Source of the DNA: Lachnospiraceae bacterium
GTDB taxonomy: Bacteria; Bacillota; Clostridia; Lachnospirales; Lachnospiraceae
DNA length: 64,000 nt
Direction of reading: 5' to 3'
Assembly: GCA_023664345.1 (NCBI GenBank)
Contig: JAMPFQ010000012.1
Coordinates: 52,990-116,989, forward strand
Numbering within the stretch: the stretch's first letter is position 1; every line of letters begins with the position of its first letter. The notes below the pieces were generated by a model that saw only the letters and a list, made by a program, of their open reading frames with translations, searched no databases and had not been told where the DNA came from. The translations under genes and the position numbers were made by a program. Shown in pieces: positions 1 to 7,137 of the stretch.

Positions 1-1
1 G

Positions 2-583
2 CCCCTGATGCGGGAGGAGGCTTTCTGGGAGAGCAGGAGCGTTTTTTCGGGGAAGCCATGCCGGACAGAAGCACCGGACGCGGAGTTTGCGTACGTGGTC
101 ATGTCCCTGGGAAAGGGGATAGACCGGCTGCAGGAAAGCTACAGCGAAAAGGGGCTGCTGACGCAGAGTTACATGATAGAGGTGCTGGCGGGCGAACTTC
201 TGCTTGAAGGGTATGGCGCCTATAACCGCTATGTCAGAAAGAACACGGATTTGCATGTGGCAAGATACCATTTTCCGGGAAGCGAGGAAGCGTTCCCCTT
301 GGAAATGCTGCCAAAACTGCTGGGGAAACTGACGCGGGAGGTTACCTGCAATCCCGCTTTCTGCATGGTGCCCAAAAAGAGCGTGGCGTTTGTCTGTGAA
401 CTGACCAGGGACGAGAACGTGCGCTGTCAGGGGATCTGCGTGGGGTGCGGTAACCTGTACTGTCCTAACAGAGTCACGGACGACGATTCCGTGCGGAAGC
501 GGCTGGCCGGGGCGGCGGATATGCCGCTGACCTATGGGTACAGTCGGATCTTCGGGATCGATAATTCTGTCCGCCCATATTGA
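2..583 (+). CDS. MetH reactivation-domain-like protein (5' end outside window)
   Basis: The frame is open to the window edge, so the N-terminus is probably missing; the first ATG inside is at 8. The visible 191 residues resemble the S-adenosylmethionine-binding reactivation domain of B12-dependent methionine synthase, found as a stand-alone protein in many Clostridia. Features seen are the segment VVMSLGKGIDRL, a helical core, an ARYHFPGSEE stretch, and a C-terminal cysteine cluster CxGICVGCGNLYC that could hold a metal. The inferred role is keeping a corrinoid methyltransferase active. Its position just before a B12 riboswitch fits corrinoid metabolism. The family call is by sequence resemblance only and is moderate; another corrinoid-associated protein is possible. 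Confidence 0.5.
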   Translation, partial: PLMREEAFWESRSVFSGKPCRTEAPDAEFAYVVMSLGKGIDRLQESYSEKGLLTQSYMIEVLAGELLLEGYGAYNRYVRKNTDLHVARYHFPGSEEAFPLEMLPKLLGKLTREVTCNPAFCMVPKKSVAFVCELTRDENVRCQGICVGCGNLYCPNRVTDDDSVRKRLAGAADMPLTYGYSRIFGIDNSVRPY

Positions 584-607
584 CATTAAGGAAATTTATG
601 ATATACT
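580..607 (+). promoter_or_regulatory. Sigma-A promoter of the cobalamin riboswitch transcript
   Basis: There is a perfect -35 TTGACA at 580-585, a 16-base spacer, and a -10 TATACT at 602-607 preceded by TG one base upstream (extended -10). It overlaps the last bases of the upstream gene and lies about 25 bases before the riboswitch aptamer, so transcription should start near 614. Confidence 0.85.
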
Positions 608-629
608 TTTGAAAAATTGAACAGATAAC

Positions 630-832
630 ATACAGGTGTCAAAAGACGCATTGCGTGAGCGTTGGTTTTGGTGAAAAGGGAAACAGGTGAAAGTCCTGTA
701 CGAACTCGTCACCGTGATTAGGGAGTGGAAGCCGATATGTCACTGGGAAAGGAATTTCTTTCCTGGGAAGATGGCGGACGCGCTGATCTGCGGATCTGAA
801 CCTATAAGCCGGGAGACCTGCCTGGATGTTGT
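630..832 (+). promoter_or_regulatory. Cobalamin (adenosylcobalamin-type) riboswitch
   Basis: The conserved aptamer blocks appear in order: GGGAAACAGGTGAAAGTCCTG near 678, the GTCACCGTGA and GAAGCCGATATGTCACTGG segments, the CCTGGGAAGATGGCGGA segment, and the B12 box AGCCGGGAGACCTGCC at 807-822. It sits between a strong promoter and cbiK, so it should repress the cobalamin/cobalt uptake transcript when cobalamin is abundant. The expression platform lies somewhere in the long leader downstream (833-1017). I see imperfect pairings there but no clean terminator hairpin with a T-run, so transcriptional versus translational control cannot be settled by eye. Confidence 0.95.
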
Positions 833-1017
833 ACGGAAACATTTGTTTCGGGCCACGAGTAACTGGCTGTACGTTTGCACTTGCAGGATTTCATCGGTCG
901 ATGCGCTTTTTGTGATACGATTCCTGGCGTTTTGGCGATATCCTGCGGGCTTGTTTTGTGTGCAGATCTCTTACCGTAGCAGCATTTTGTTATGGCAGGG
1001 GATTTTTTTATGCATCT
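833..1017 (+). other. Leader between riboswitch and hairpin repeats; no gene
   Basis: These 185 bases carry no convincing reading frame. They presumably contain the riboswitch expression platform. CAGGAT near 884 can pair with ATCCTG near 941 across a long loop, and the segment ends in a T-rich stretch (GATTTTTTTATG near 1001-1012). No standard intrinsic terminator is obvious. Confidence 0.4.
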
Positions 1018-1253
1018 AACAGCCTCGGAACGGGAGCGCCCGGAAGTGATTTCAGACGCGGGAGCGTCTGAAGATCACTTCCCTGATAAGGGCGCGGGAG
1101 TGAAGAGGCGGAACAAATTGCCATATATGGCAATTGAATCAAAAAACAGCCTCGAAACGGGAGCGCCCGGAAGTGATTTCAGACGCGGGAGCGTCTGAAG
1201 ATCACTTCCCTGATATGGGGCGCGGGAGTGAAGAGGCGGAACTGGAATAGGAG
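1018..1253 (+). repeat. Modular hairpin element, two units, upstream of cbiK
   Basis: Two nearly identical units of about 96 bases (1019-1114 and 1146-1242) are separated by a small hairpin ATTGCCATATATGGCAAT. Each unit folds back on itself: outer CCTC/GAGG, then GCGCCC/GGGCGC, then GGAAGTGATTTCAGACGC with GCGTCTGAAGATCACTTCC. The array ends in GGAACTGGAATAGGAG, which supplies the purine-rich ribosome binding region of cbiK. Related arrays lie near 6.9, 21.7, 33.6 and 59.7 kb. Confidence 0.85.
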
Positions 1254-1262
1254 ATTGAGAAA

Positions 1263-2522
1263 ATGAAAAAGAAATTGACAGCAGCTTTGTTGACAGGCGC
1301 CATGGTCTGTTCCCTGGCGCTGACGGGATGTTCCAATGCGGATGCGGAGACCGCCGGAAATTCTGTGCAGGCGGATGATGGGAATGCGGAATCCGCAGGA
1401 AGCAGCAGTTCTTCGGAGCAGTCCGGCGAGGCTTCCCCTGAGGCGGTTTCCGACCAGGATGCCGCCAATCAGGCAGCAGCGCTGATCGACGCCATCTATG
1501 TCCAGCAGAGGACGGAGGATACGGATGCGCAGTGCGCCCAGGCGAAGGCGGCGTGGGATGCGCTGACGGATGCCCAGAAAGAACTGGTGGAGGGGGAGAA
1601 TGCCGACCCGGATTACTTTGGCAGGGATACGGGCGATGCCTCGAAGGACGATCCCCGCAATCAGGATGAGATTGGCGAGAATGAGATACTGGTGGTCAGC
1701 TTCGGGACATCCTTTAACGGCAGCCGCGTGGACGATATCAAGGGGATCGAGGACGCGATCCAGGAGGCGAATCCGGATTGGTCCGTGAGAAGGGCTTTCA
1801 CGGCGCAGATCATCATCAATCATGTGCAGGCCAGGGACGGTGAATTTATCGACAATATGGATCAGGCGCTGGAGCGGGCGGCGGAAAACGGTGTGAAGAA
1901 TCTGGTGGTGCAGCCCACCCATCTGATGCACGGTGCGGAGTATGATGAACTGATGGAGGCGGTGGAAGCATACCGTGACAGATTTGACACCGTGAAAGTG
2001 GCGGAGCCGCTTCTTGGCGAGGTGGGGACGGACGCCGCTGTGATCAACGCGGATAAGGAGGCGGTTGCCAGGGCGCTTACGGACGCGGCAGTGAAAGAGG
2101 CCGGTTATGCCAGCCTGGATGCGGCGAAAGAGGCAGGAGAGGCCTTTGTGTTCCTGGGGCATGGCACCTCCCATACGGCCAAAGTTTCCTACAGCCAGAT
2201 GCAGTCCCAGATGGCGGAGCTGGGGTATGACAATGTGTTTATCGGTACTGTGGAGGGAGAGCCGGAGGAGACCTCCTGCGAGGCCGTCATGGAGGCAGTG
2301 GAGCAGGCGGGTTACAGACAGGTGATTCTCCGTCCGCTGATGGTGGTGGCGGGCGACCATGCCAACAACGATATGGCGGGCGACGATGAGGATTCCTGGC
2401 GCAGCATGTTCAGGGCGTCTGGTAAGTTTGACAGCGTGGATGTGCAGATCATCGGGCTTGGCTCCATCGCGGAGATTCAGAAGCTTTATGTGGAGCATAC
2501 GGCGGATGCCATGAATGAATAG
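1263..2522 (+). CDS. cbiK: Lipoprotein-anchored anaerobic cobalt chelatase CbiK
   Basis: The 419-residue protein inserts cobalt into sirohydrochlorin in the anaerobic cobalamin route. Residues 1-23 form a lipoprotein signal with lipobox LALTGC, followed by an acidic Ser/Ala-rich linker, so the mature protein should sit on the outer face of the membrane. The CbiK fold begins near residue 140 (LVVSFGTSFNGSR). The two expected metal/catalytic histidine regions are visible as FLGHGTSHTAKVSY and VVAGDHANNDMAGDDEDSW. Exported CbiK variants are known in sulfate reducers (CbiKP), where a haem or transport role has been suggested. Next to an importer, it may load cobalt or bind tetrapyrrole outside the cell. 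A chelatase role in cytoplasmic synthesis would need another explanation for the signal peptide. Confidence 0.9.
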   Translation: MKKKLTAALLTGAMVCSLALTGCSNADAETAGNSVQADDGNAESAGSSSSSEQSGEASPEAVSDQDAANQAAALIDAIYVQQRTEDTDAQCAQAKAAWDALTDAQKELVEGENADPDYFGRDTGDASKDDPRNQDEIGENEILVVSFGTSFNGSRVDDIKGIEDAIQEANPDWSVRRAFTAQIIINHVQARDGEFIDNMDQALERAAENGVKNLVVQPTHLMHGAEYDELMEAVEAYRDRFDTVKVAEPLLGEVGTDAAVINADKEAVARALTDAAVKEAGYASLDAAKEAGEAFVFLGHGTSHTAKVSYSQMQSQMAELGYDNVFIGTVEGEPEETSCEAVMEAVEQAGYRQVILRPLMVVAGDHANNDMAGDDEDSWRSMFRASGKFDSVDVQIIGLGSIAEIQKLYVEHTADAMNE

Positions 2523-2534
2523 GATGAAGAGGTT

Positions 2535-3689
2535 ATGTGGAAAGGTATGGGAATCATAAAGAGTAAGATATGTGTGTTCTTTCCTGTGATGCTTTCTGTC
2601 ATGCTGCTGGCTGGCTGCGGAGGAACGTCTGCTTCCGGGAACGATGGGAACGTGTCGCCGACATCTGCGCCGGGGACGGACGCAACCCTGGCGGAGAATG
2701 CCGAAAGCGGCAGTGCAACCCTGGCGGAGGACGCCAAAAGCGGCGGGACATCCTCGTCGGAGGACGCCAAAAGCGGCGGGATTTTCGGGGCGGAGGCGCC
2801 CCGAACGGCGGAACTGCCCGATGGGACATATTCAGCGGAATTTTCAACGGACAGCAGTATGTTCCGTGTCAACGAAACCTGCGGCGGCAGGGGAACTTTG
2901 ACGGTGGAGAACGGCGAAATGACGATCCATATTTCACTGGGATCAAAGAAGATAGTGAACCTTTATCCTGGGCTTGCAGCGGACGCGGCAAAGGAAAGCG
3001 AGGAACTGCTCCAGCCCACGGAGGATACGGTCACATACAGCGACGGCATGACGGAAGTGGTCTACGGATTTGACGTGCCTGTCCCTGTGCTGGGGGAGGA
3101 GTTTGATCTGGCGCTGATCGGGACGAAAGGGGTGTGGTATGACCATAAGGTCAGCGTGTCCGACCCGGTGGCTCTGGAGGATGATCTGCGGTCAGGAGAA
3201 GCGGATGGTCAGTTGGAACCGCAGGCGGCGGGCGCAGGCAGCCGGACGGAACCGCAGGGAGAAAGCGCGGGCGATCAGGCGGCGGGCGCGGGCAGCCGGA
3301 CGGAATCGCAGGGAGAAAGCGCGGGCAGTCAGGTGGCAGGCACAGGCGGTCAGTCAGAATCGCAGGAAAGCGCAGGCAGCCCTGCGGATGGCACATACAG
3401 CCTGGATATCACATTCGAGGGCGGAAGCGGGAAGGCGTACATCCTATCCCCTGTAACAGTCACGGTGACGGATGGAAAGGCAACGGCTACCGTACAGTGG
3501 AGCAGCCCGAATTATGATTATATGATCGTTGACGGAGAAAAGTACCTGCCCGTGAACGCGGAGGGAGATTCCGTTTTTGAGATTCCTGTTCTGTGCTTCG
3601 ACGAGCCAATGGACATGATCGGCGACACCGTGGCAATGAGTAAGCCTCATGAGGTGGAATATAAGATCACGTTCCATTTGGAGAGGTAA
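2535..3689 (+). CDS. Lipoprotein with two similar beta-type domains, possible metal/tetrapyrrole binder
   Basis: The 384-residue protein has a lipobox signal (LSVMLLAGCGG). Two domains start with the same motif, PDGTYSAEF near residue 95 and ADGTYSLDI near residue 285. The second carries SSPNYDYMIVDGEKYLPVN and ends ...KPHEVEYKITFHLER. Domains like this occur in clostridial lipoproteins placed beside iron-type ABC importers and resemble the surface haem/iron-binding idea of NEAT domains, but I cannot assign the family firmly. Between the domains lie three 18-residue Ala/Gly/Gln/Ser-rich repeats, and a shorter repeat (EDAKSGG) follows the lipobox. It starts 12 bases after cbiK, so it is almost certainly co-transcribed with the chelatase and importer. 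Confidence 0.7.
   Translation: MWKGMGIIKSKICVFFPVMLSVMLLAGCGGTSASGNDGNVSPTSAPGTDATLAENAESGSATLAEDAKSGGTSSSEDAKSGGIFGAEAPRTAELPDGTYSAEFSTDSSMFRVNETCGGRGTLTVENGEMTIHISLGSKKIVNLYPGLAADAAKESEELLQPTEDTVTYSDGMTEVVYGFDVPVPVLGEEFDLALIGTKGVWYDHKVSVSDPVALEDDLRSGEADGQLEPQAAGAGSRTEPQGESAGDQAAGAGSRTESQGESAGSQVAGTGGQSESQESAGSPADGTYSLDITFEGGSGKAYILSPVTVTVTDGKATATVQWSSPNYDYMIVDGEKYLPVNAEGDSVFEIPVLCFDEPMDMIGDTVAMSKPHEVEYKITFHLER
3222..3380 (+). repeat. Three 54-bp in-frame tandem repeats in the lipoprotein linker
   Basis: Copies begin near 3222, 3276 and 3330. The first two are almost identical and the third is diverged. They encode the hydrophilic 18-residue linker unit containing AAGAGSRTEPQGESAG, probably a flexible spacer that varies in copy number. 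Confidence 0.8.
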
Positions 3690-3722
3690 GACACTTCCTG
3701 ACAGGAGAATGGGGGGAACCAA

Positions 3723-5042
3723 ATGGCGGGCAGGAAAAGAATGATCCCGTTACTTTGTGCGGGACTGCTGACGCTGTATGGCTGCGGCGGTCCGTCCTCC
3801 GGTTCAGGAACCATATCTGAGGAACCGGGGGAAACAAATGCGGCGTCCGGCCTGGCGTGGGAGAAAGACGGCGGGAAAGCGGATTCGGATACACAGGTGG
3901 ATACTGCCACAGAAGTTCCTGCGGAAGCAGAGCCCATGCCTGCATATGAGCGCAGCATGGAACTGCAATACGCCGAAAATTTCACGATAGATTATTATGA
4001 GCACGGATATACCCTGCTGACCACCACAATGGACGGCGAGAGGTTTCTGCTAGTGCCGGAGGGAAAGGAAGTACCGCAGGCTCTGATCGCGGAACTGGAA
4101 AAAGGGACGCCGGAGAGCGGAGAGCCGCAGGGGGAGAATCAGATCTGGGCGAACCGGGGCAGGGAAATCACGGTGCTGCGGCGTCCGGTGGAGGGCATCT
4201 ATCTGGTGGCGTCGTCGGTGATGGATCTGTTCAGTGCGCTGGACGGACTGGACGCGGTTTCCTTTTCCGGGCAGAGAGCGGAAGGCTGGTACATTGAGGC
4301 CGCCAGGGAGGCCATGGAGAGGGGCGATATCCTCTACGCGGGAAAATATAACAAGCCGGACTACGAAATGATTGTCTCGGGAAACTGTACCCTGGCCATA
4401 GAAAACACGATGATCTCCCATTCTCCCGAGGTGGTGGAGAAGCTGGAAGATTTCGGCATCCCTGTGATGATCGACTATTCCAGCTATGAATCCCATCCCC
4501 TGGGCAGGGTGGAGTGGGTCAGATTTTACGGGGCGCTGCTTGGAAAGGAAGAGGAAGCGGACAGGATATTTGAGGAACAGTGTGAGATCCTTGAAAAAGT
4601 GAACGCGGAGGAGAAAACGGACAAGACGGCAGCCTTTTTTTTCATTACTTCCAACGGCCTGGTGCAGGTGCGTCAGTCCGACGACTATGTGCCTAAGATG
4701 ATAGAACTGGCGGGCGGAAATTATATTTTTGGGGATCTGGGCGATCCGGAGACCAAGCGTTCCACCGTCAATATGCAGGTGGAGGACTTTTACGCCGGGG
4801 CGAAGGACGCGGACTTTCTGATCTATAACAGTTCCATCGACGGCGGCGTCCCCGATGTGGATGCGCTTCTCGACAAATGCGGCCTGCTGGCGGATTTTAA
4901 GGCGGTAAAAGAAGGAAATGTGTGGTGCACCACAAACGATCTGTACCAGCAGTCCTTATCCATCGGCTACCTGATAGAAGATATCCACGGGATGCTCCGG
5001 GGAGAAAAGGAGGATATGCACTATCTTTTTCATTTGGAATAA
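3723..5042 (+). CDS. ABC importer substrate-binding lipoprotein (BtuF/FepB type)
   Basis: The 439-residue lipoprotein has lipobox LTLYGC and a linker rich in charged and Thr/Ala residues, followed by a periplasmic-binding-protein fold from about residue 140. Matching segments are an ITVLRRPVEGIYLVASS strand, YAGKYNKPDYEMIVSGNCTL, VEKLEDFGIPVMIDYSSYE and the C-terminal half with GGNYIFGDLGDPE. This architecture serves siderophore, haem, cobalamin and cobalt-chelate importers. The riboswitch upstream and CbiK next door favour a corrinoid, cobalt or tetrapyrrole ligand, which is an inference. A good ribosome binding site (AGGAGAATGGGGGGA) precedes the ATG. Confidence 0.85.
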   Translation: MAGRKRMIPLLCAGLLTLYGCGGPSSGSGTISEEPGETNAASGLAWEKDGGKADSDTQVDTATEVPAEAEPMPAYERSMELQYAENFTIDYYEHGYTLLTTTMDGERFLLVPEGKEVPQALIAELEKGTPESGEPQGENQIWANRGREITVLRRPVEGIYLVASSVMDLFSALDGLDAVSFSGQRAEGWYIEAAREAMERGDILYAGKYNKPDYEMIVSGNCTLAIENTMISHSPEVVEKLEDFGIPVMIDYSSYESHPLGRVEWVRFYGALLGKEEEADRIFEEQCEILEKVNAEEKTDKTAAFFFITSNGLVQVRQSDDYVPKMIELAGGNYIFGDLGDPETKRSTVNMQVEDFYAGAKDADFLIYNSSIDGGVPDVDALLDKCGLLADFKAVKEGNVWCTTNDLYQQSLSIGYLIEDIHGMLRGEKEDMHYLFHLE

Positions 5043-5085
5043 GGCGGGCAAGAACAGAAAATATAGAACTATTGCGGCGTTCCTT

Positions 5086-6057
5086 TTGCTTGGGGCGGGA
5101 GCGCTGCTCCTTTTGATCCTGAATGTCTGCATCGGGAGCGTCAGGATCGCGGCACCGGATATTTTGAGGATTCTGGCGGGACGGCAGCAGGATGAGGCGG
5201 CAGAGAGGATCTTATGGGATATCAGGCTTCCCAGGGCGGCGGCCACGCTGATCCTGGGCGGGGCGCTGGCATTGGCGGGATATCTGCTGCAGACATTTTT
5301 CCATAATCCCATTGCAGGCCCTTTCGTGCTGGGGATCTCATCGGGGGCAAAGATGGTGGTGGCGCTGGTGATGGTCTTTCTCATGGGAAAGGCTGTCAGG
5401 GTGACGTCGGCAGTCATGATCCTGGCGGCGTTTTTGGGTGCCATGCTGTCCATGGGGTTTGTGCTGCTTATGTCGCGCAGAGTCCAGGGCATGTCCATGC
5501 TGGTGGTCAGCGGCGTGATGATCGGTTATATCTGTTCGGCGGTGACGGAACTGGTGGTGACGTTTGCGGATGACGCGGATATCGTCAATCTTCATAACTG
5601 GTCCCGGGGAAGTTTTTCCGGGATGACCTGGGAGAATGTAAGGGCCATGGCGGCAGTGGTGCTGCTTACTTTTCTCGCCGTGTTCCTGATGGCGAAGCCC
5701 CTGGGCGCGTATCAGCTGGGAGACGCCTATGCCCGAAACGCGGGAGTGAACCTGGGGCTTCTGCGGGTGTGTCTTGTGGTCTTTTCCAGCATTTTATCGG
5801 CCTGCATCGTGGCATTCGCAGGTCCCATTTCCTTTGTGGGGATCGCTGCGCCCCATCTGGTGAAAAGGCTGTTCAACACGGCGGAGCCTTTGTGGATGAT
5901 CCCCGCCTGTTTTCTGGGGGGAAGCGTTTTCTGCCTGTTCTGCGACCTGCTGGCAAGAACCCTGTTTGCCCCCACGGAACTGAGTATCAGCACGGTGACG
6001 GCTGTTTTCGGCGCACCGGTGGTGCTCTGGATCATGGTAAAGAGGCGAAAGCAGTGA
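5086..6057 (+). CDS. FecCD/BtuC-family ABC importer permease
   Basis: The 323-residue product has many hydrophobic segments and FecCD hallmarks: IRLPRAAATLILGGALALAGYLLQ, NPIAGPFVLGIS, and near the C-terminus GPISFVGIAAPHLVKR, the loop that contacts the ATPase. The start is doubtful. The TTG at 5086 trims the first membrane helix and lacks a ribosome binding site, yet the frame stays open back to 4978 without an ATG, GTG or other TTG. The only good ribosome binding site (AAAGGAGG near 5006-5013) lies inside the upstream gene and points to a non-standard start such as ATA, ATC or ATT between 5014 and 5034. Function follows from its neighbours: import of a cobalt, corrinoid or iron complex. Confidence 0.9.
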   Translation: MLGAGALLLLILNVCIGSVRIAAPDILRILAGRQQDEAAERILWDIRLPRAAATLILGGALALAGYLLQTFFHNPIAGPFVLGISSGAKMVVALVMVFLMGKAVRVTSAVMILAAFLGAMLSMGFVLLMSRRVQGMSMLVVSGVMIGYICSAVTELVVTFADDADIVNLHNWSRGSFSGMTWENVRAMAAVVLLTFLAVFLMAKPLGAYQLGDAYARNAGVNLGLLRVCLVVFSSILSACIVAFAGPISFVGIAAPHLVKRLFNTAEPLWMIPACFLGGSVFCLFCDLLARTLFAPTELSISTVTAVFGAPVVLWIMVKRRKQ

Positions 6058-6101
6058 CGGGGCGGAATGAGAAGCCGGGCAGGATCGGAGAAGAGGAAAT
6101 T

Positions 6102-6887
6102 ATGGGATCATACTGTTTTGCCGCGAAGGGCGTGTGTGTGGGATACGATGGGAAACCGTTGATAAAAGATATGGAATTTTCCCTGCAAAAAGGGGAGATC
6201 TTGAGCCTGATCGGCCCCAACGGCGCGGGGAAATCTACAGTCCTGAAAAGCATCGCGGGACAGCTGCAGCTGCTGGGGGGAGCGGTGTGCCTGAGGGAAA
6301 AGCTGCTGTCGGAGATGAAAGGCAGCGAACTGGCAAGGAAAATGTCGGTGGTGTTTACGGAAAAGGTAAGGGCGGAATTAAAAAGCTGTCGGGATGTGGT
6401 TGCCACAGGCAGGTATCCTTATACGGGCTGGTTTGGGGTGTTGTCCAAGGAGGATGAGCGGATCGTGGATGAGGTGATGGAACTGACCCATGTGACGGAT
6501 ATCCGGGAGCAGGACTTTGACAGGATCAGTGACGGGCAGAAACAGCGGGTGATGCTGGCCAGGGCAATCTGTCAGGAGCCGGAGATCGTGATACTGGACG
6601 AGCCCACTTCTTATCTGGATATCAGGCATAAGCTGGAATTTCTGTCCGTACTGCAGGAAATGAGGGAGCGGAGGGGGCTTACGGTCATTATGTCCCTGCA
6701 CGAACTGGAACTTGCCCGGATCGTCTCCGACAGGATTCTCTGCCTGAAAGGGGAGTATGTGGAGCGATATGGCACGCCGGAGGAGGTCTTTGAACCGGGA
6801 TTTATCCGGCGGCTCTTTGAGATTGACGAGAGCAGTTTTGCGGGAAACGAGCGGTTTCTGGCGTACGTGCGGCGGATGGGGGAATAA
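6102..6887 (+). CDS. ABC importer ATPase (BtuD/FepC type)
   Basis: The 261-residue ATPase has Walker A GPNGAGKST, a Q-loop region shortened to VVFTEKVRAELKSC, signature ISDGQKQR (a variant of LSGGQ), Walker B EIVILDEP and H-loop MSLHELE. It energises the adjacent FecCD permease. I chose the ATG at 6102 after AGAGGAAA. A GTG at 6054 is in frame and overlaps the permease stop, so translational coupling from that codon is possible and would add 16 residues. The downstream gap holds a hairpin repeat rather than a gene. Confidence 0.9.
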   Translation: MGSYCFAAKGVCVGYDGKPLIKDMEFSLQKGEILSLIGPNGAGKSTVLKSIAGQLQLLGGAVCLREKLLSEMKGSELARKMSVVFTEKVRAELKSCRDVVATGRYPYTGWFGVLSKEDERIVDEVMELTHVTDIREQDFDRISDGQKQRVMLARAICQEPEIVILDEPTSYLDIRHKLEFLSVLQEMRERRGLTVIMSLHELELARIVSDRILCLKGEYVERYGTPEEVFEPGFIRRLFEIDESSFAGNERFLAYVRRMGE

Positions 6888-6890
6888 AAG

Positions 6891-7127
6891 ACAGTCTCGG
6901 AATGGAAGCCCAATGTGCCAAAGAGTGGCACATGAAAGAAATTTTCAGCTGCGTTTTTTGCAGATGAAATTTCTTTCAGAGCAGGGGTGCTGAAATGCAG
7001 AGACGGGACTGGAATCGAGACAGTCTCGGAATGGAAGCCCAATGTGCCAAAGGATGGCACATGAAAGAGAGCAGGGTGCTGAAATGCAGAGAGCGGAATA
7101 AATTGCCGCAAGCGGCAACAGGAATAG
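6891..7127 (+). repeat. Modular hairpin element, two units, upstream of cbiP
   Basis: Two units begin with CAGTCTCGGAATGGAAGCCC (6892 and 7021) and close with GCTGAAATGCAGAGA. Interior stems include TGTGCCA/TGGCACA in both units, and an extra GAAAGAAATTTTC...GAAATTTCTTTC stem only in the first. They are followed by an ATTGCCGCAAGCGGCAA hairpin and AGGAATAGGAGGG, the ribosome binding site of cbiP. The arms match the elements at 1.0, 33.6 and 59.7 kb although the stems differ. Confidence 0.85.
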
Positions 7128-7137
7128 GAGGGCAGAT

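Noticed and set aside
1179-2498. 439-codon frame on the minus strand opposite cbiK
   Set aside because: It is antisense to a clear CbiK gene, has His/Arg/Leu-rich composition typical of shadow frames in GC-rich DNA, and no ribosome binding site.
5769-6101. N-terminal extension of the ABC ATPase frame
   Set aside because: It lies inside the permease gene in another frame; the ATPase fold begins right after the ATG at 6102.
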